Shown one piece after another: positions 25,622 through 33,253 of a stretch of 64,000 bases of DNA. The notes under the pieces are model-generated. The model worked only from the letters and a program-made list of their open reading frames with translations. It was not told the origin of the DNA and searched no databases. Both the position numbers and the translations under genes were made by a program. The stretch's first letter is position 1; each line of letters starts with the position of its first letter. The stretch comes from Bacteroidales bacterium (GTDB taxonomy: Bacteria; Bacteroidota; Bacteroidia; Bacteroidales; UBA932): assembly GCA_017447265.1 (NCBI GenBank), contig JAFSOA010000017.1:1-64000 (forward strand), written 5' to 3'.

Positions 25622-26101
25622 ATGGATTTCCGGGTAGGCAATGGATATGACGTGCATCAGCTGGCCGAGGGCCTGCCGCTGGTGCTGGGCGGGGTGAAGA
25701 TTCCCCACACGAAAGGCTGTGTAGCCCATTCCGACGGCGACGTGCTCATCCACGCCATTTGCGACGCGCTGCTGGGCGCGCTGGCGCTGGGCGACATCGG
25801 GCAGCATTTCCCCGACACGTCCGACGATTTCAAAGGCATCGACAGCAAAATCCTGCTGGCACGCGTGGCGGACATGGTCCGGAGCGCCGGCTGGGAGATC
25901 GCCAATGTCGACGGCACGCTGATGGCCCAGAAACCGAAGATCGCACCCCATGTCCTGCCGATGCGCCGGACCCTGGCCGCCGTGCTCGGCCTGCCGCTCG
26001 ACGCCGTCTCTGTCAAAGCCACGACCACCGAGCGCCTGGGTTTTGTCGGGCGCGAAGAAGGCATCGCCGCACAGGCGACCTGCCTGCTGAAGCACGAATA
26101 A
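25622..26101 (+). CDS. ispF: 2-C-methyl-D-erythritol 2,4-cyclodiphosphate synthase
   Basis: The 159-residue protein has the IspF signature GYDVHQL (metal Asp and His at 10 and 12), the flexible loop [19 protein letters not shown] and the C-terminal [17 protein letters not shown]. It converts CDP-ME 2-phosphate to MEcPP in the cytoplasmic MEP route to isoprenoids. The start ATG at 25622 fits the family's usual N-terminus and the promoter just upstream; the open frame extends further back but would cross the promoter. It stands alone, with a hairpin terminator directly after the stop. Confidence 0.96.
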   Translation: MDFRVGNGYDVHQLAEGLPLVLGGVKIPHTKGCVAHSDGDVLIHAICDALLGALALGDIGQHFPDTSDDFKGIDSKILLARVADMVRSAGWEIANVDGTLMAQKPKIAPHVLPMRRTLAAVLGLPLDAVSVKATTTERLGFVGREEGIAAQATCLLKHE

Positions 26102-26133
26102 GCCCGCAACGGGCTGTCCGCTGCGGGCTTTCT
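26101..26133 (+). terminator. Hairpin terminator after ispF
   Basis: AGCCCGCA (26101-26108) pairs with TGCGGGCT (26122-26129) and is followed by TTCTCT. An 8-bp GC-rich stem right after the ispF stop, ahead of the convergent codB-like gene, fits an intrinsic, possibly two-way terminator. Confidence 0.65.
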
Positions 26134-26153
26134 CTCATCCCGGGGTTGCGGGA

Positions 26154-27404
26154 TTATTTCTTTTTCTGAACCGCCTGTCCGATCAGGAAGCAGATCGTCG
26201 CGACGATCATGCCGTTGATGGCGGGGAAGCCCCATTTCACCAGGTTGGCCACCACGGCGCCCAGCACCACACCCAGTACGGCGTACCAGTCGACCATCTT
26301 CTCCGGAACCGTATTGTTCTTGTAATCTTTGCGGTACATGAAGTAGTGGATGATCAGGATGATGCCCACCGGCGGCAGGGTGCAGTTGAGCACGTTGAGC
26401 CAGCCGCAGAAGTTCCAGTAGAGCCATACGGCAGCCAGCGTACCGATGATGCCCGAGATGATGACCATCGTTTTCTTGGAGAGACCGAAGATGTTCGACA
26501 GGCCCAGGCCGCCCGTATAGAGGGCGTTGTCGTTGGTCGTCCAGATGTTGAGGCCGAGCACCAGCACGGCGATGTAGAAGAGATTGAGGTTGAGCATCAC
26601 CTCGAAGATGTCGTTGCCACCGGCATAGATGCTGGAGACGGCACCGAAGAGGAACATCAGCGAGTTGCCGATGAAGAAGGCGAAGACGGTGGTCCAGAGG
26701 CCCACGCGGCTGCTCTTGGCAAAACGCGTGAAGTTGGGCGTCGCCGTGCCGCCGGAGACGAAGCTGCCGATGACCAGGCCCGCGCCGGCGATGATGCCGA
26801 GGTTCTTCGTACCGATCGAGAACTGCTCGATCAGGCCCATGTCACCGCGGCGGATGGCCAGCACCATGGCCAGCGTGCCGAGGATGGCGACGGCCGGGAC
26901 GGCGATATAGCTGATGATGGTCAGGCTCGTGATGCCGAAGTAGGCACTGGCGGTCATCAGCACACCGGCGATGATCACCAGGACATAACCCTGCCAGGGC
27001 ATGTAGTCGGGGGTCACGTCGAGGCCCATCAGTTCCTTGGCCACCGGGATGGCGAACATGGCCAGACCCACGCCGAACCAGCCGATCTGCGTGAAGCTGA
27101 TCATTGCGCTGGGCAGGTAGCTGCCTTTCGTGCCGAAGCTCCTGCGGGCGAGCATGTCGAGCGTAAGTCCGCTTTCAGCGCCGATGAATCCCAGCGATCC
27201 GGTATAGGCAGCCAGGAACAGGCCACCCAGCAGAAGAGCCCAGATGAAGCCCCACCAGTTGAGGCCGGCAGCCAATTGCTGTCCCACCCACATGCTGGCC
27301 GAGAAGAAGGTGAAGCCAAGCATCACCATGAACATACTCAGGTTCGATTTCCGTCCGGCGCGGTCCACCGCGCGATCGGTGTAGTCAACATCAATCTTTT
27401 TCAT
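26154..27404 (-). CDS. CodB-like cytosine/nucleobase permease (NCS1 family)
   Basis: The 416-residue protein has about 12 membrane helices and reads as a cytosine permease-type NCS1 transporter. The N-terminus carries SNLSMFMVMLGFTFFSASMWVGQQ and GFIGAESGLTLDMLARRSFG (each seen in parts), typical of CodB. It imports cytosine or a related nucleobase with protons. Its first codons overlap the stop of the phosphoribosyltransferase-like gene by 14 bases, which argues for coupled expression of import and salvage. No cytosine deaminase gene is visible nearby. Confidence 0.85.
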   Translation of the reverse strand: MKKIDVDYTDRAVDRAGRKSNLSMFMVMLGFTFFSASMWVGQQLAAGLNWWGFIWALLLGGLFLAAYTGSLGFIGAESGLTLDMLARRSFGTKGSYLPSAMISFTQIGWFGVGLAMFAIPVAKELMGLDVTPDYMPWQGYVLVIIAGVLMTASAYFGITSLTIISYIAVPAVAILGTLAMVLAIRRGDMGLIEQFSIGTKNLGIIAGAGLVIGSFVSGGTATPNFTRFAKSSRVGLWTTVFAFFIGNSLMFLFGAVSSIYAGGNDIFEVMLNLNLFYIAVLVLGLNIWTTNDNALYTGGLGLSNIFGLSKKTMVIISGIIGTLAAVWLYWNFCGWLNVLNCTLPPVGIILIIHYFMYRKDYKNNTVPEKMVDWYAVLGVVLGAVVANLVKWGFPAINGMIVATICFLIGQAVQKKK

Positions 27405-28473
27405 ATTGCTTTTTAAGGTTATTGATCGATTGGATGCGACGGGCGGCTACGGCGCGCAGATCGATGTCACGCTGCAGCAGTGCCTGCTCGTCGGCCCAGA
27501 GGGGGCCGAGGTCTTCCAGACCGCGGAGATGGGTGACGTCCAGCCACTCTTCAAATTCGATGGGACCGGCATAGCCAAGCTTCTCCTCGAGCAGCGCACG
27601 CATGTCGATGCGCGCAGCGCGCTCCTGGATGCCTTCCCAATATTCGAGCACTTCCGCAAAGTGCTCGGGCAGGTTGTAGCGGCGGGCGCCGCCGTCGTAG
27701 ATGATGCATTTCTCCAGCAGCGCGTCCGGGCGGTCGACGATGAAACGCCGGAATTCGGGAGAGACCACGCCGCCTTTCCAGCCGAAGTCGATGTCCGGAT
27801 GGTTGATACCGCTCACGCCTTTGTCTTCATAGACGGTAAAGGCGCCCTCGAAGAAAAAGCAGTCGATGCCTTCGAAGCCGGCAAAGATGGCGCTGAGTTT
27901 CGTAGAAAGCGCTTCCATCAGCGGGAAAGCGCGGGTACCGCCGATGGTGAAGAAGAGGAGGCGGCGGATGCTGCCGCCCTTCTGCAGGAACTTCTGCATC
28001 AGGTGTTCGAAGCAGTGGCGGAGCGTATCGCCGGTGGCCAGGATGTCACCGATGGCCAGCACGCGGTTTCGCGAGGGATAGATCTTGTCGTATTTGATCT
28101 CCAGTCCCTTGATCACGTGGTTCTCGGCAATGCGCTCGCAGGAAACGAAATGCATGTCGCGCACGCGGATCCCGCAGCGGAACGCTGCTTCTTCCAGCGG
28201 ATAGTTGAGGCCTCCGCGAAGGATGGTGAAGATATCGAGATCGCCGCCCAGGCCATTGGCTTGCAGATGGCGAAGAGCGGCGACAGTTTCCTCGAGAAGA
28301 GCGGAATAGCAAGGGAAGCCGACCATTTCAGGAGCGGAGAGCAGTTCGCGGCTTCCGGGTCCGCTCAGTAAATAATATCGATTGTGCAACTGGGATCCCC
28401 GCAGTTCGTATATGTTCGTGTCTCCCATCAGGCCTGCGCGATGCAAGCTTGTGCCATCTATCAGTGTGATCAT
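27391..28473 (-). CDS. Phosphoribosyltransferase-like protein paired with the CodB-like permease
   Basis: The 360-residue protein contains a type-I phosphoribosyltransferase core. The PRPP-binding loop is visible as RVLAIGDILATGDTLRH (acidic pair replaced by GD, followed by ATGDT) near residue 150, after a FTILRGGLN motif that fits the PPi loop. The C-terminal 150 residues are not part of the standard fold and are unassigned. I place the start at 28473 because a TACCTTTG box lies upstream; the longer frame would begin before that promoter. Overlap with the permease suggests nucleobase salvage. The exact base is unknown. Confidence 0.72.
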   Translation of the reverse strand: MITLIDGTSLHRAGLMGDTNIYELRGSQLHNRYYLLSGPGSRELLSAPEMVGFPCYSALLEETVAALRHLQANGLGGDLDIFTILRGGLNYPLEEAAFRCGIRVRDMHFVSCERIAENHVIKGLEIKYDKIYPSRNRVLAIGDILATGDTLRHCFEHLMQKFLQKGGSIRRLLFFTIGGTRAFPLMEALSTKLSAIFAGFEGIDCFFFEGAFTVYEDKGVSGINHPDIDFGWKGGVVSPEFRRFIVDRPDALLEKCIIYDGGARRYNLPEHFAEVLEYWEGIQERAARIDMRALLEEKLGYAGPIEFEEWLDVTHLRGLEDLGPLWADEQALLQRDIDLRAVAARRIQSINNLKKQYEKD

Positions 28474-28502
28474 TGAAATCCCGATTAGATTAAACCGGGA
28501 TG

Positions 28503-28510
28503 CAAAGGTA
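28503..28510 (-). promoter_or_regulatory. -7 box TACCTTTG for the phosphoribosyltransferase/permease operon
   Basis: The minus strand reads TACCTTTG, which fits TAnnTTTG, 29 bases before the ATG at 28473. It faces the TATCTTTG box of the M3 peptidase gene, 35 bases away. Confidence 0.55.
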
Positions 28511-28545
28511 TGCATTTTTTACCGGAAGCCAAGTTTTTTTTTAAT

Positions 28546-28553
28546 TATCTTTG
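28546..28553 (+). promoter_or_regulatory. -7 box TATCTTTG for the M3 peptidase gene
   Basis: TATCTTTG on the plus strand after a T-rich run, 46 bases before the ATG at 28600, forms the rightward half of a divergent promoter. Confidence 0.6.
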
Positions 28554-28599
28554 TACGGAAGTCAAGCTTGCAATGAACCTATCAAACAAACCCTCCTGT

Positions 28600-30696
28600 A
28601 TGAAAAAACTGATCCTGATCGCCGCGCTCGCACTGGCCGTATGGAGCCCCGCCGACGCGCAGAACCCCTTCCTGCAGAAACGCTACAAAACGCCGTATGA
28701 GATTCCTCCGTTCGAGGTCTTCACCATCGACAACTACCGCGAGGGCATGCTCAAGGGCATGGAGGCCGAGAAGGCCGAGATCCAGGCCATCGTGGACAAC
28801 CCGGAAGAACCCAGCTTCGACAACGTGATCGCCGCCCTCGACAAGAGCGGCAAACTGCTCGGCAAGGTCCGCTCCGTGTGGGGATCGCTCAACAGCGCCA
28901 GCTCCACGCCCGAGCTCCAGGCCTTCGCCCGCGAGATGAACCCGATCACCGCTGCCCACAGCAATGAGATGCGGATGAACAAGAAACTCTTCGAAAAGGT
29001 GAAGTATGTCTACGACCACCGCGAGAAATACCATCTCGACAAAGAACAGATGCGCCTCCTGCAGAAGACCTACGACGGCTATGTCAACGGCGGCGCCCTG
29101 CTCGACGACGCCAGGCGCGAAGAGATCGCCAAAATCAACCTCGAGCTCTCGACCCTGCAGCTGCAGTTCAGCCAGAACCTGCTGCACGACACCAACAACA
29201 CCTATGTGACAGTCGACAACGTCAAGGATCTCGAGGGCCTGCCGCAGGACAACATCAACCGAGCCGCCGCCCTGGCCGAACGCATCGGGCAGAAAGGCAA
29301 ATACAGCTTCAACATGCAGCGTCCCAGCTGCAACCCCGTGCTGCAGTACTGCAAGAACCGCAAGCTGCGCCAGCAGGTCTACGAGATGTACAACAACCGT
29401 TGCAACCACAACGACCAGTACGACAACAAGGCCATCGCCGCCCGCATCATCGAGCTGCGCCTGAAACGCGCCAACATCATGGGCTACACCGACTACGCCG
29501 CCATGTCGCTCAAGGACCGCATGGCCGAGAACGCCGCCAACGTCTACGCCCTGCTCGACCAGATCTGGGCGCCGGCCGTGAAGAAGGCCAACGAAGAACT
29601 CGCCGACATCAAGGCCATGATGAAGAAAGACAAGGTGAAGGGCGAGCCCCAGCCCTGGGACTACATGTACTACCTCGACAAGGCCAAGAAAGCCAAGTTC
29701 AACATCGACGAGGAGCAGGTGTCCGAGTATCTCGAGATCAACCAGGTGCAGCAGGGCATCTTCTATGTGGCCAACAAGCTCTATGGCTTGTCGTTCAACG
29801 AGCGCACCGAAGACTATCCGCAGTATGAGCCGACGGCCAAGTCGTGGGATGTCATCGACCGCGAGGGCAACGTCATCGCCATCTTCTACAGCGACTACTT
29901 CCCGCGCGACGGCAAGGGTGCCGGCGCCTGGTGCGGTGCTTTCCGCGGCCAGACCTACGACGGCGCACAGCGCGTCCAGCCCATCGTGACGAACGTCTGC
30001 AACATGACCCTGCCGTCCGGCGACAAGCCCGCGCTCCAGACCCTCGACAACGTGGAGACCATGTTCCATGAGTTCGGCCACGCACTGCACTCTTTCTTCC
30101 GCAACGTCCACTACAGCGGCGTCAGCGGCACCGAGCGCGACTTTGTGGAGTTGCCTTCCCAGATCAACGAGCACTGGGCCTTCGAACCGGAAGTGCTGCG
30201 CGTCTATGCGAAGCACTACAAGACGGGCGAAGTGATGCCGCAGGAGCTCATCGACAAGATTCAGGCGAGCGACAAGTACGGCCAGGGCTTCGCCACGGTC
30301 GAATACCTCGCCGCTTCCTATGTGGACATGGACCTGCATGTGCTGAAAGAAGTGCCCGCCAACCTGAACGTGATGGAATTCCAGGCGAAGAAACTGGCGG
30401 AGCGCGGCATCCCCAGGCAGATCCTCCCCCGCTACAGCGTGACGAATTTCAGCCACTCGATCGGCGGCGGCTACAGCGCCGGCTACTACAGCTATATCTG
30501 GGCCGAGGTGCTCGACTGCGACGCTTTTCAGGCCTTCAAGGAGACGGGCGACATCTTCAACCAGGAGGTGGCGCAGCGCTTCCGTCAGTATGTGCTGACC
30601 CCGGGCGGCATTGACAAGGGCATGGTGATGTACCAGAACTTCCGCGGTCGTCAGCCCAGCGTCGACGGCCTGCTGGAGAATCGCGGGTTGAAATAG
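28600..30696 (+). CDS. M3-family peptidyl-dipeptidase (Dcp-like), exported
   Basis: The 698-residue protein starts with a signal peptide (MKKLILIAALALAVWSPADAQ). It has the thimet-oligopeptidase fold of family M3 with the zinc motif FHEFGHALHSFF near residue 490 and the third ligand Glu about 26 residues later (around FVELPSQINEHW). It should trim dipeptides from the C-termini of short peptides in the periplasm. An in-frame ATG at 28573 is possible, but 28600 gives a standard signal peptide. The stop is one base from the convergent rsmE stop. Confidence 0.92.
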   Translation: MKKLILIAALALAVWSPADAQNPFLQKRYKTPYEIPPFEVFTIDNYREGMLKGMEAEKAEIQAIVDNPEEPSFDNVIAALDKSGKLLGKVRSVWGSLNSASSTPELQAFAREMNPITAAHSNEMRMNKKLFEKVKYVYDHREKYHLDKEQMRLLQKTYDGYVNGGALLDDARREEIAKINLELSTLQLQFSQNLLHDTNNTYVTVDNVKDLEGLPQDNINRAAALAERIGQKGKYSFNMQRPSCNPVLQYCKNRKLRQQVYEMYNNRCNHNDQYDNKAIAARIIELRLKRANIMGYTDYAAMSLKDRMAENAANVYALLDQIWAPAVKKANEELADIKAMMKKDKVKGEPQPWDYMYYLDKAKKAKFNIDEEQVSEYLEINQVQQGIFYVANKLYGLSFNERTEDYPQYEPTAKSWDVIDREGNVIAIFYSDYFPRDGKGAGAWCGAFRGQTYDGAQRVQPIVTNVCNMTLPSGDKPALQTLDNVETMFHEFGHALHSFFRNVHYSGVSGTERDFVELPSQINEHWAFEPEVLRVYAKHYKTGEVMPQELIDKIQASDKYGQGFATVEYLAASYVDMDLHVLKEVPANLNVMEFQAKKLAERGIPRQILPRYSVTNFSHSIGGGYSAGYYSYIWAEVLDCDAFQAFKETGDIFNQEVAQRFRQYVLTPGGIDKGMVMYQNFRGRQPSVDGLLENRGLK

Positions 30697-30697
30697 C

Positions 30698-31510
30698 TTA
30701 CTTGCTGAACGTCAGATAGACCGCCGCTGTCGCTACGATGGCGGCGGTTTCTATGCGGAGGCGGGAGTCGCCGAGGGAGACGGGCTGCCAGCCGCGCTCC
30801 AGGGCGAGGGCCACTTCGGCACGGGAGAAATCCCCTTCCGGACCAATCAGGATCGTAATGGCCGGCTTGCCTTGCGGGTGTGCGTTGGCCTGGTGGAGCG
30901 TTGGGCGTTCCGCGTGGCGAGTGCCCGACAGCCACGCGGGTTCCCAACGCGCCTCAGCATCACCCGCAAGGCAAGCCGCAAGGGCCGTTTTGATGTCGAC
31001 CTTGCCGGTGGCTTCGTCGCAATAGCAGATGAGTTTCAGGCCTTCGTGCTCCTGCCGGAGGAACTCCGTGACGGTCGTGGCTTCGTCGAGCTGCGGGATA
31101 GCGCCCTTGTGCGACTGCTTGGCGGCGCTGACGAGCAGGCGCTCGATGCGCTTGGGCTTGAAGACCTTTCGCTCGGAGTAGTCGCCGAAAACAGGCGAGA
31201 TCACGTCGACGCCGATCTCCGTGGCCTTTTCGGCGAACCATTCGAAACGGTCGGTGTTCTTGGGCGGGCAGACCGCCATGCGCAGCCAGTAATCGTGGCT
31301 GCCGTAGTTCTCGACCCATTCGTCCACGTCGAAGAGGACGGCGCGGGGGTCGTCGTCCACGATCGTGCAGCGGTAGAGCATGCCGCGGCCGTCCACGACA
31401 TGGATGGTATCGCCGCGCCGATGGCGCAGCACCCGCACGCAGTGGCCCGACTCGTCAGCGTCGAGCGTCCGGCCGCCGTCTGCTATGTTTTTAGAATAGA
31501 AGAGTTCCAT
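30698..31510 (-). CDS. rsmE: 16S rRNA m3U1498 methyltransferase with in-frame insertion
   Basis: The 270-residue protein is a SPOUT-class methyltransferase of the RsmE family. It has an N-terminal PUA-like part (ESGHCVRVLRHRRGD), the middle VCPPKNTDRFEWFAEKATEIG and C-terminal knot motifs ILIGPEGDFSRAE and SLGDSRLRIETAA. It methylates U1498 of 16S rRNA with SAM. Family members are usually about 235-250 residues. The surplus here maps to the stretch DAEARWEPAWLSGTRHAE and following, which is encoded exactly by a large nested palindrome (30864-30977). The ATG at 31510 is 7 bases after a TATCTTTG box. Confidence 0.9.
   Translation of the reverse strand: MELFYSKNIADGGRTLDADESGHCVRVLRHRRGDTIHVVDGRGMLYRCTIVDDDPRAVLFDVDEWVENYGSHDYWLRMAVCPPKNTDRFEWFAEKATEIGVDVISPVFGDYSERKVFKPKRIERLLVSAAKQSHKGAIPQLDEATTVTEFLRQEHEGLKLICYCDEATGKVDIKTALAACLAGDAEARWEPAWLSGTRHAERPTLHQANAHPQGKPAITILIGPEGDFSRAEVALALERGWQPVSLGDSRLRIETAAIVATAAVYLTFSK
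30864..30977. repeat. Nested palindromic element inside rsmE
   Basis: GGCTTGCCTTGCGGGTG (30864-30880) is a perfect inverted repeat of 30961-30977. Inside it, GCGTTGGG (30898-30905) pairs with 30943-30950 and CCGCGTGG (30910-30917) pairs with 30932-30939. The 114-bp unit (38 codons) keeps the rsmE frame open and lies between conserved blocks of the protein. It looks like a mobile palindromic repeat that inserted in frame. Confidence 0.75.
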
Positions 31511-31517
31511 CGGAAGA

Positions 31518-31525
31518 CAAAGATA
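31518..31525 (-). promoter_or_regulatory. -7 box TATCTTTG for rsmE
   Basis: The minus strand reads TATCTTTG, 7 bases before the rsmE ATG at 31510, implying a very short leader. It is the left half of a divergent pair with 31540-31547. Confidence 0.65.
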
Positions 31526-31539
31526 CGGTTTTTTTATCT

Positions 31540-31547
31540 TATCTTTG
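31540..31547 (+). promoter_or_regulatory. -7 box TATCTTTG for the NagX-like gene
   Basis: The plus strand reads TATCTTTG only 6 bases before the ATG at 31554. Transcription should start at or next to the start codon, so the message is probably leaderless. This also excludes the TTG start at 31545. Confidence 0.65.
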
Positions 31548-31553
31548 TGGAAT

Positions 31554-32726
31554 ATGGAACAAACGAAAACCCAACGATATGTCGCCCTCGATGTCCTGCG
31601 GGGGATGACCGTGGCCGGGATGATCCTGGTCAACAATCCGGGCAGCTGGGCGCACATCTTCCCGCCCCTCCGGCACGCGCCGTGGACCGGCTGCACGCCG
31701 ACCGACCTCGTGTTTCCCTTTTTCCTGTTCTGCGTCGGCGTGGCCATGGCCTTCTCGTTCGCCAAATACGGCGACGCCCTCAACAGGCAGAGCGCCTGGA
31801 AACTGGTCAGGCGCGGCATCCTCATCTTCCTGGTAGGCACGGGCCTGAACCTCTTCCCCTTTTACCCCACCTCCCCGCATGACGCGTCCTGGACCTTCGG
31901 CCAGAACTGGGTGTACTGGATCCAGCACTACCGCGTGTTCGGCGTGCTGCAGCGCATCGCCATGTGCTACGTGCTGGGCGGTTTCCTGGCGCTGCTACTC
32001 AAGACACCCCGGAAGATCCTCTGGGGCATCGCCGGCGTGACCTGCCTCCACTGGCTCATTCTCTACGTGTTTGGCACGGAGCCGGGCTGGGCTACGCTGG
32101 AAGGGAATATCTCGGGCAAGATCGACATCGCGCTCGTGGGTGAGAACCACGTATACCACGGCTACGGCATCGCCTTCGACCCGGAAGGCCTGCTCGGCGC
32201 GCTTTCCGGCGCCGGCACCGTGCTGCTGGGTTATTTCATCGGGCAGATGATCCGCCATACGGAAAACAAGACCGAGGCGGTGGCCAGGCTCTACACGACC
32301 GCCGCGATCTGCCTGGCGCTGGGCTGCGTCTGGAGCATCTGGCTGCCCGTCTGCAAGGCGCTCTGGACCGGTTCCTACGTGCTCTATGCCGGCGGTTGGG
32401 CCATCTTTTGCCTGGCCTTCTTCATCTGGTTCATCGATGTCAAAGGCAAGGAGAAAGCGTTCGTCCCCTTCAAGGCCATGGGCATGAACCCGCTCTTCGC
32501 TTTCGTGATGGCGGGCCTGACCGTGAAGGTCCTGGGCCGCATGATCCACTGGACGACGCCCGACGGCAAGACGACCAACTGCCTGAACTGGTTCTACCGG
32601 AACTGCTGCGTGAGCATCTTCGGCGACAACGAATACGCGTCGCTGATGTTCGCCCTCTGCTATGTCGCCCTCTTCGTGGGCATGGCGATGTGGCTCTACC
32701 GCAAGAAAATCATCATCAAACTGTAA
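31554..32726 (+). CDS. NagX-like membrane protein (DUF5009 / heparan-glucosaminide acetyltransferase-like)
   Basis: The 390-residue protein has about ten membrane helices and the N-terminal signature RYVALDVLRGMTVAGMILVN followed by FDLVFPFFLF-type spacing (TPTDLVFPFFLF). That places it in the acyltransferase_3-related DUF5009/NagX family. Relatives include the human lysosomal glucosamine N-acetyltransferase HGSNAT and bacterial NagX, found with GlcNAc genes. It may acetylate or transport amino sugars across the inner membrane. Start 31554 is fixed by the promoter just upstream. A metallophosphoesterase gene follows after 5 bases. Confidence 0.82.
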   Translation: MEQTKTQRYVALDVLRGMTVAGMILVNNPGSWAHIFPPLRHAPWTGCTPTDLVFPFFLFCVGVAMAFSFAKYGDALNRQSAWKLVRRGILIFLVGTGLNLFPFYPTSPHDASWTFGQNWVYWIQHYRVFGVLQRIAMCYVLGGFLALLLKTPRKILWGIAGVTCLHWLILYVFGTEPGWATLEGNISGKIDIALVGENHVYHGYGIAFDPEGLLGALSGAGTVLLGYFIGQMIRHTENKTEAVARLYTTAAICLALGCVWSIWLPVCKALWTGSYVLYAGGWAIFCLAFFIWFIDVKGKEKAFVPFKAMGMNPLFAFVMAGLTVKVLGRMIHWTTPDGKTTNCLNWFYRNCCVSIFGDNEYASLMFALCYVALFVGMAMWLYRKKIIIKL

Positions 32727-32731
32727 ATCGC

Positions 32732-33232
32732 ATGGCCTACATCGGACTGATCTCCGACACCCACGGTTACTTCGACAAGAAGCTGGAAGACTTCCTGGCC
32801 CCGGTCGACGTGATCTGGCACGCCGGGGATTTCGGCAACGAAGCCACCCTTTCGGAGATTGCCACCTTCAAGCCGCTGGTGGGCGTGTTCGGCAACTGCG
32901 ACGGCTACGACGTGCGCGATTTCACCAAGGTGATGCGCTTCTTCGAGCAGGACGGGATGAGCGTGCTGATGACCCACATCGGCGGCTATCCCGGGCGCTA
33001 CGACTACCGCGCCCTGCGCCTGATCGAGGCCTACCGGCCCAAAATCTTCGTCTGCGGGCACTCCCACATCCTCAAGGTGGTCTACGACAAACACTACGAC
33101 ATGATGGTGCTCAACCCCGGCGCCGCCGGCCTGCAGGGCTTCCACCTGGTCCGCACCGCCCTCCGCTTCCGCATCGAAGACGGCCGGCTCAAAGACATGG
33201 AAGTCGGCGAATGGCCCCGCAACACACTGTAA
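32732..33232 (+). CDS. YfcE/MJ0936-type metallophosphoesterase
   Basis: The 166-residue single-domain phosphoesterase has all calcineurin-like metal motifs: GLISDTHGYFD, WHAGDFGN, GVFGNCDG, THIGGYPGRYD and CGHSHILKV. Small YfcE-type enzymes hydrolyse phosphodiesters such as bis-pNPP with Mn in vitro; physiological substrates are mostly unknown. It lies 5 bases after the NagX-like gene and 21 bases before the dipeptidyl peptidase, so it may share their transcript. Confidence 0.9.
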   Translation: MAYIGLISDTHGYFDKKLEDFLAPVDVIWHAGDFGNEATLSEIATFKPLVGVFGNCDGYDVRDFTKVMRFFEQDGMSVLMTHIGGYPGRYDYRALRLIEAYRPKIFVCGHSHILKVVYDKHYDMMVLNPGAAGLQGFHLVRTALRFRIEDGRLKDMEVGEWPRNTL

Positions 33233-33253
33233 ATCAATTAACTTACTGATCAT

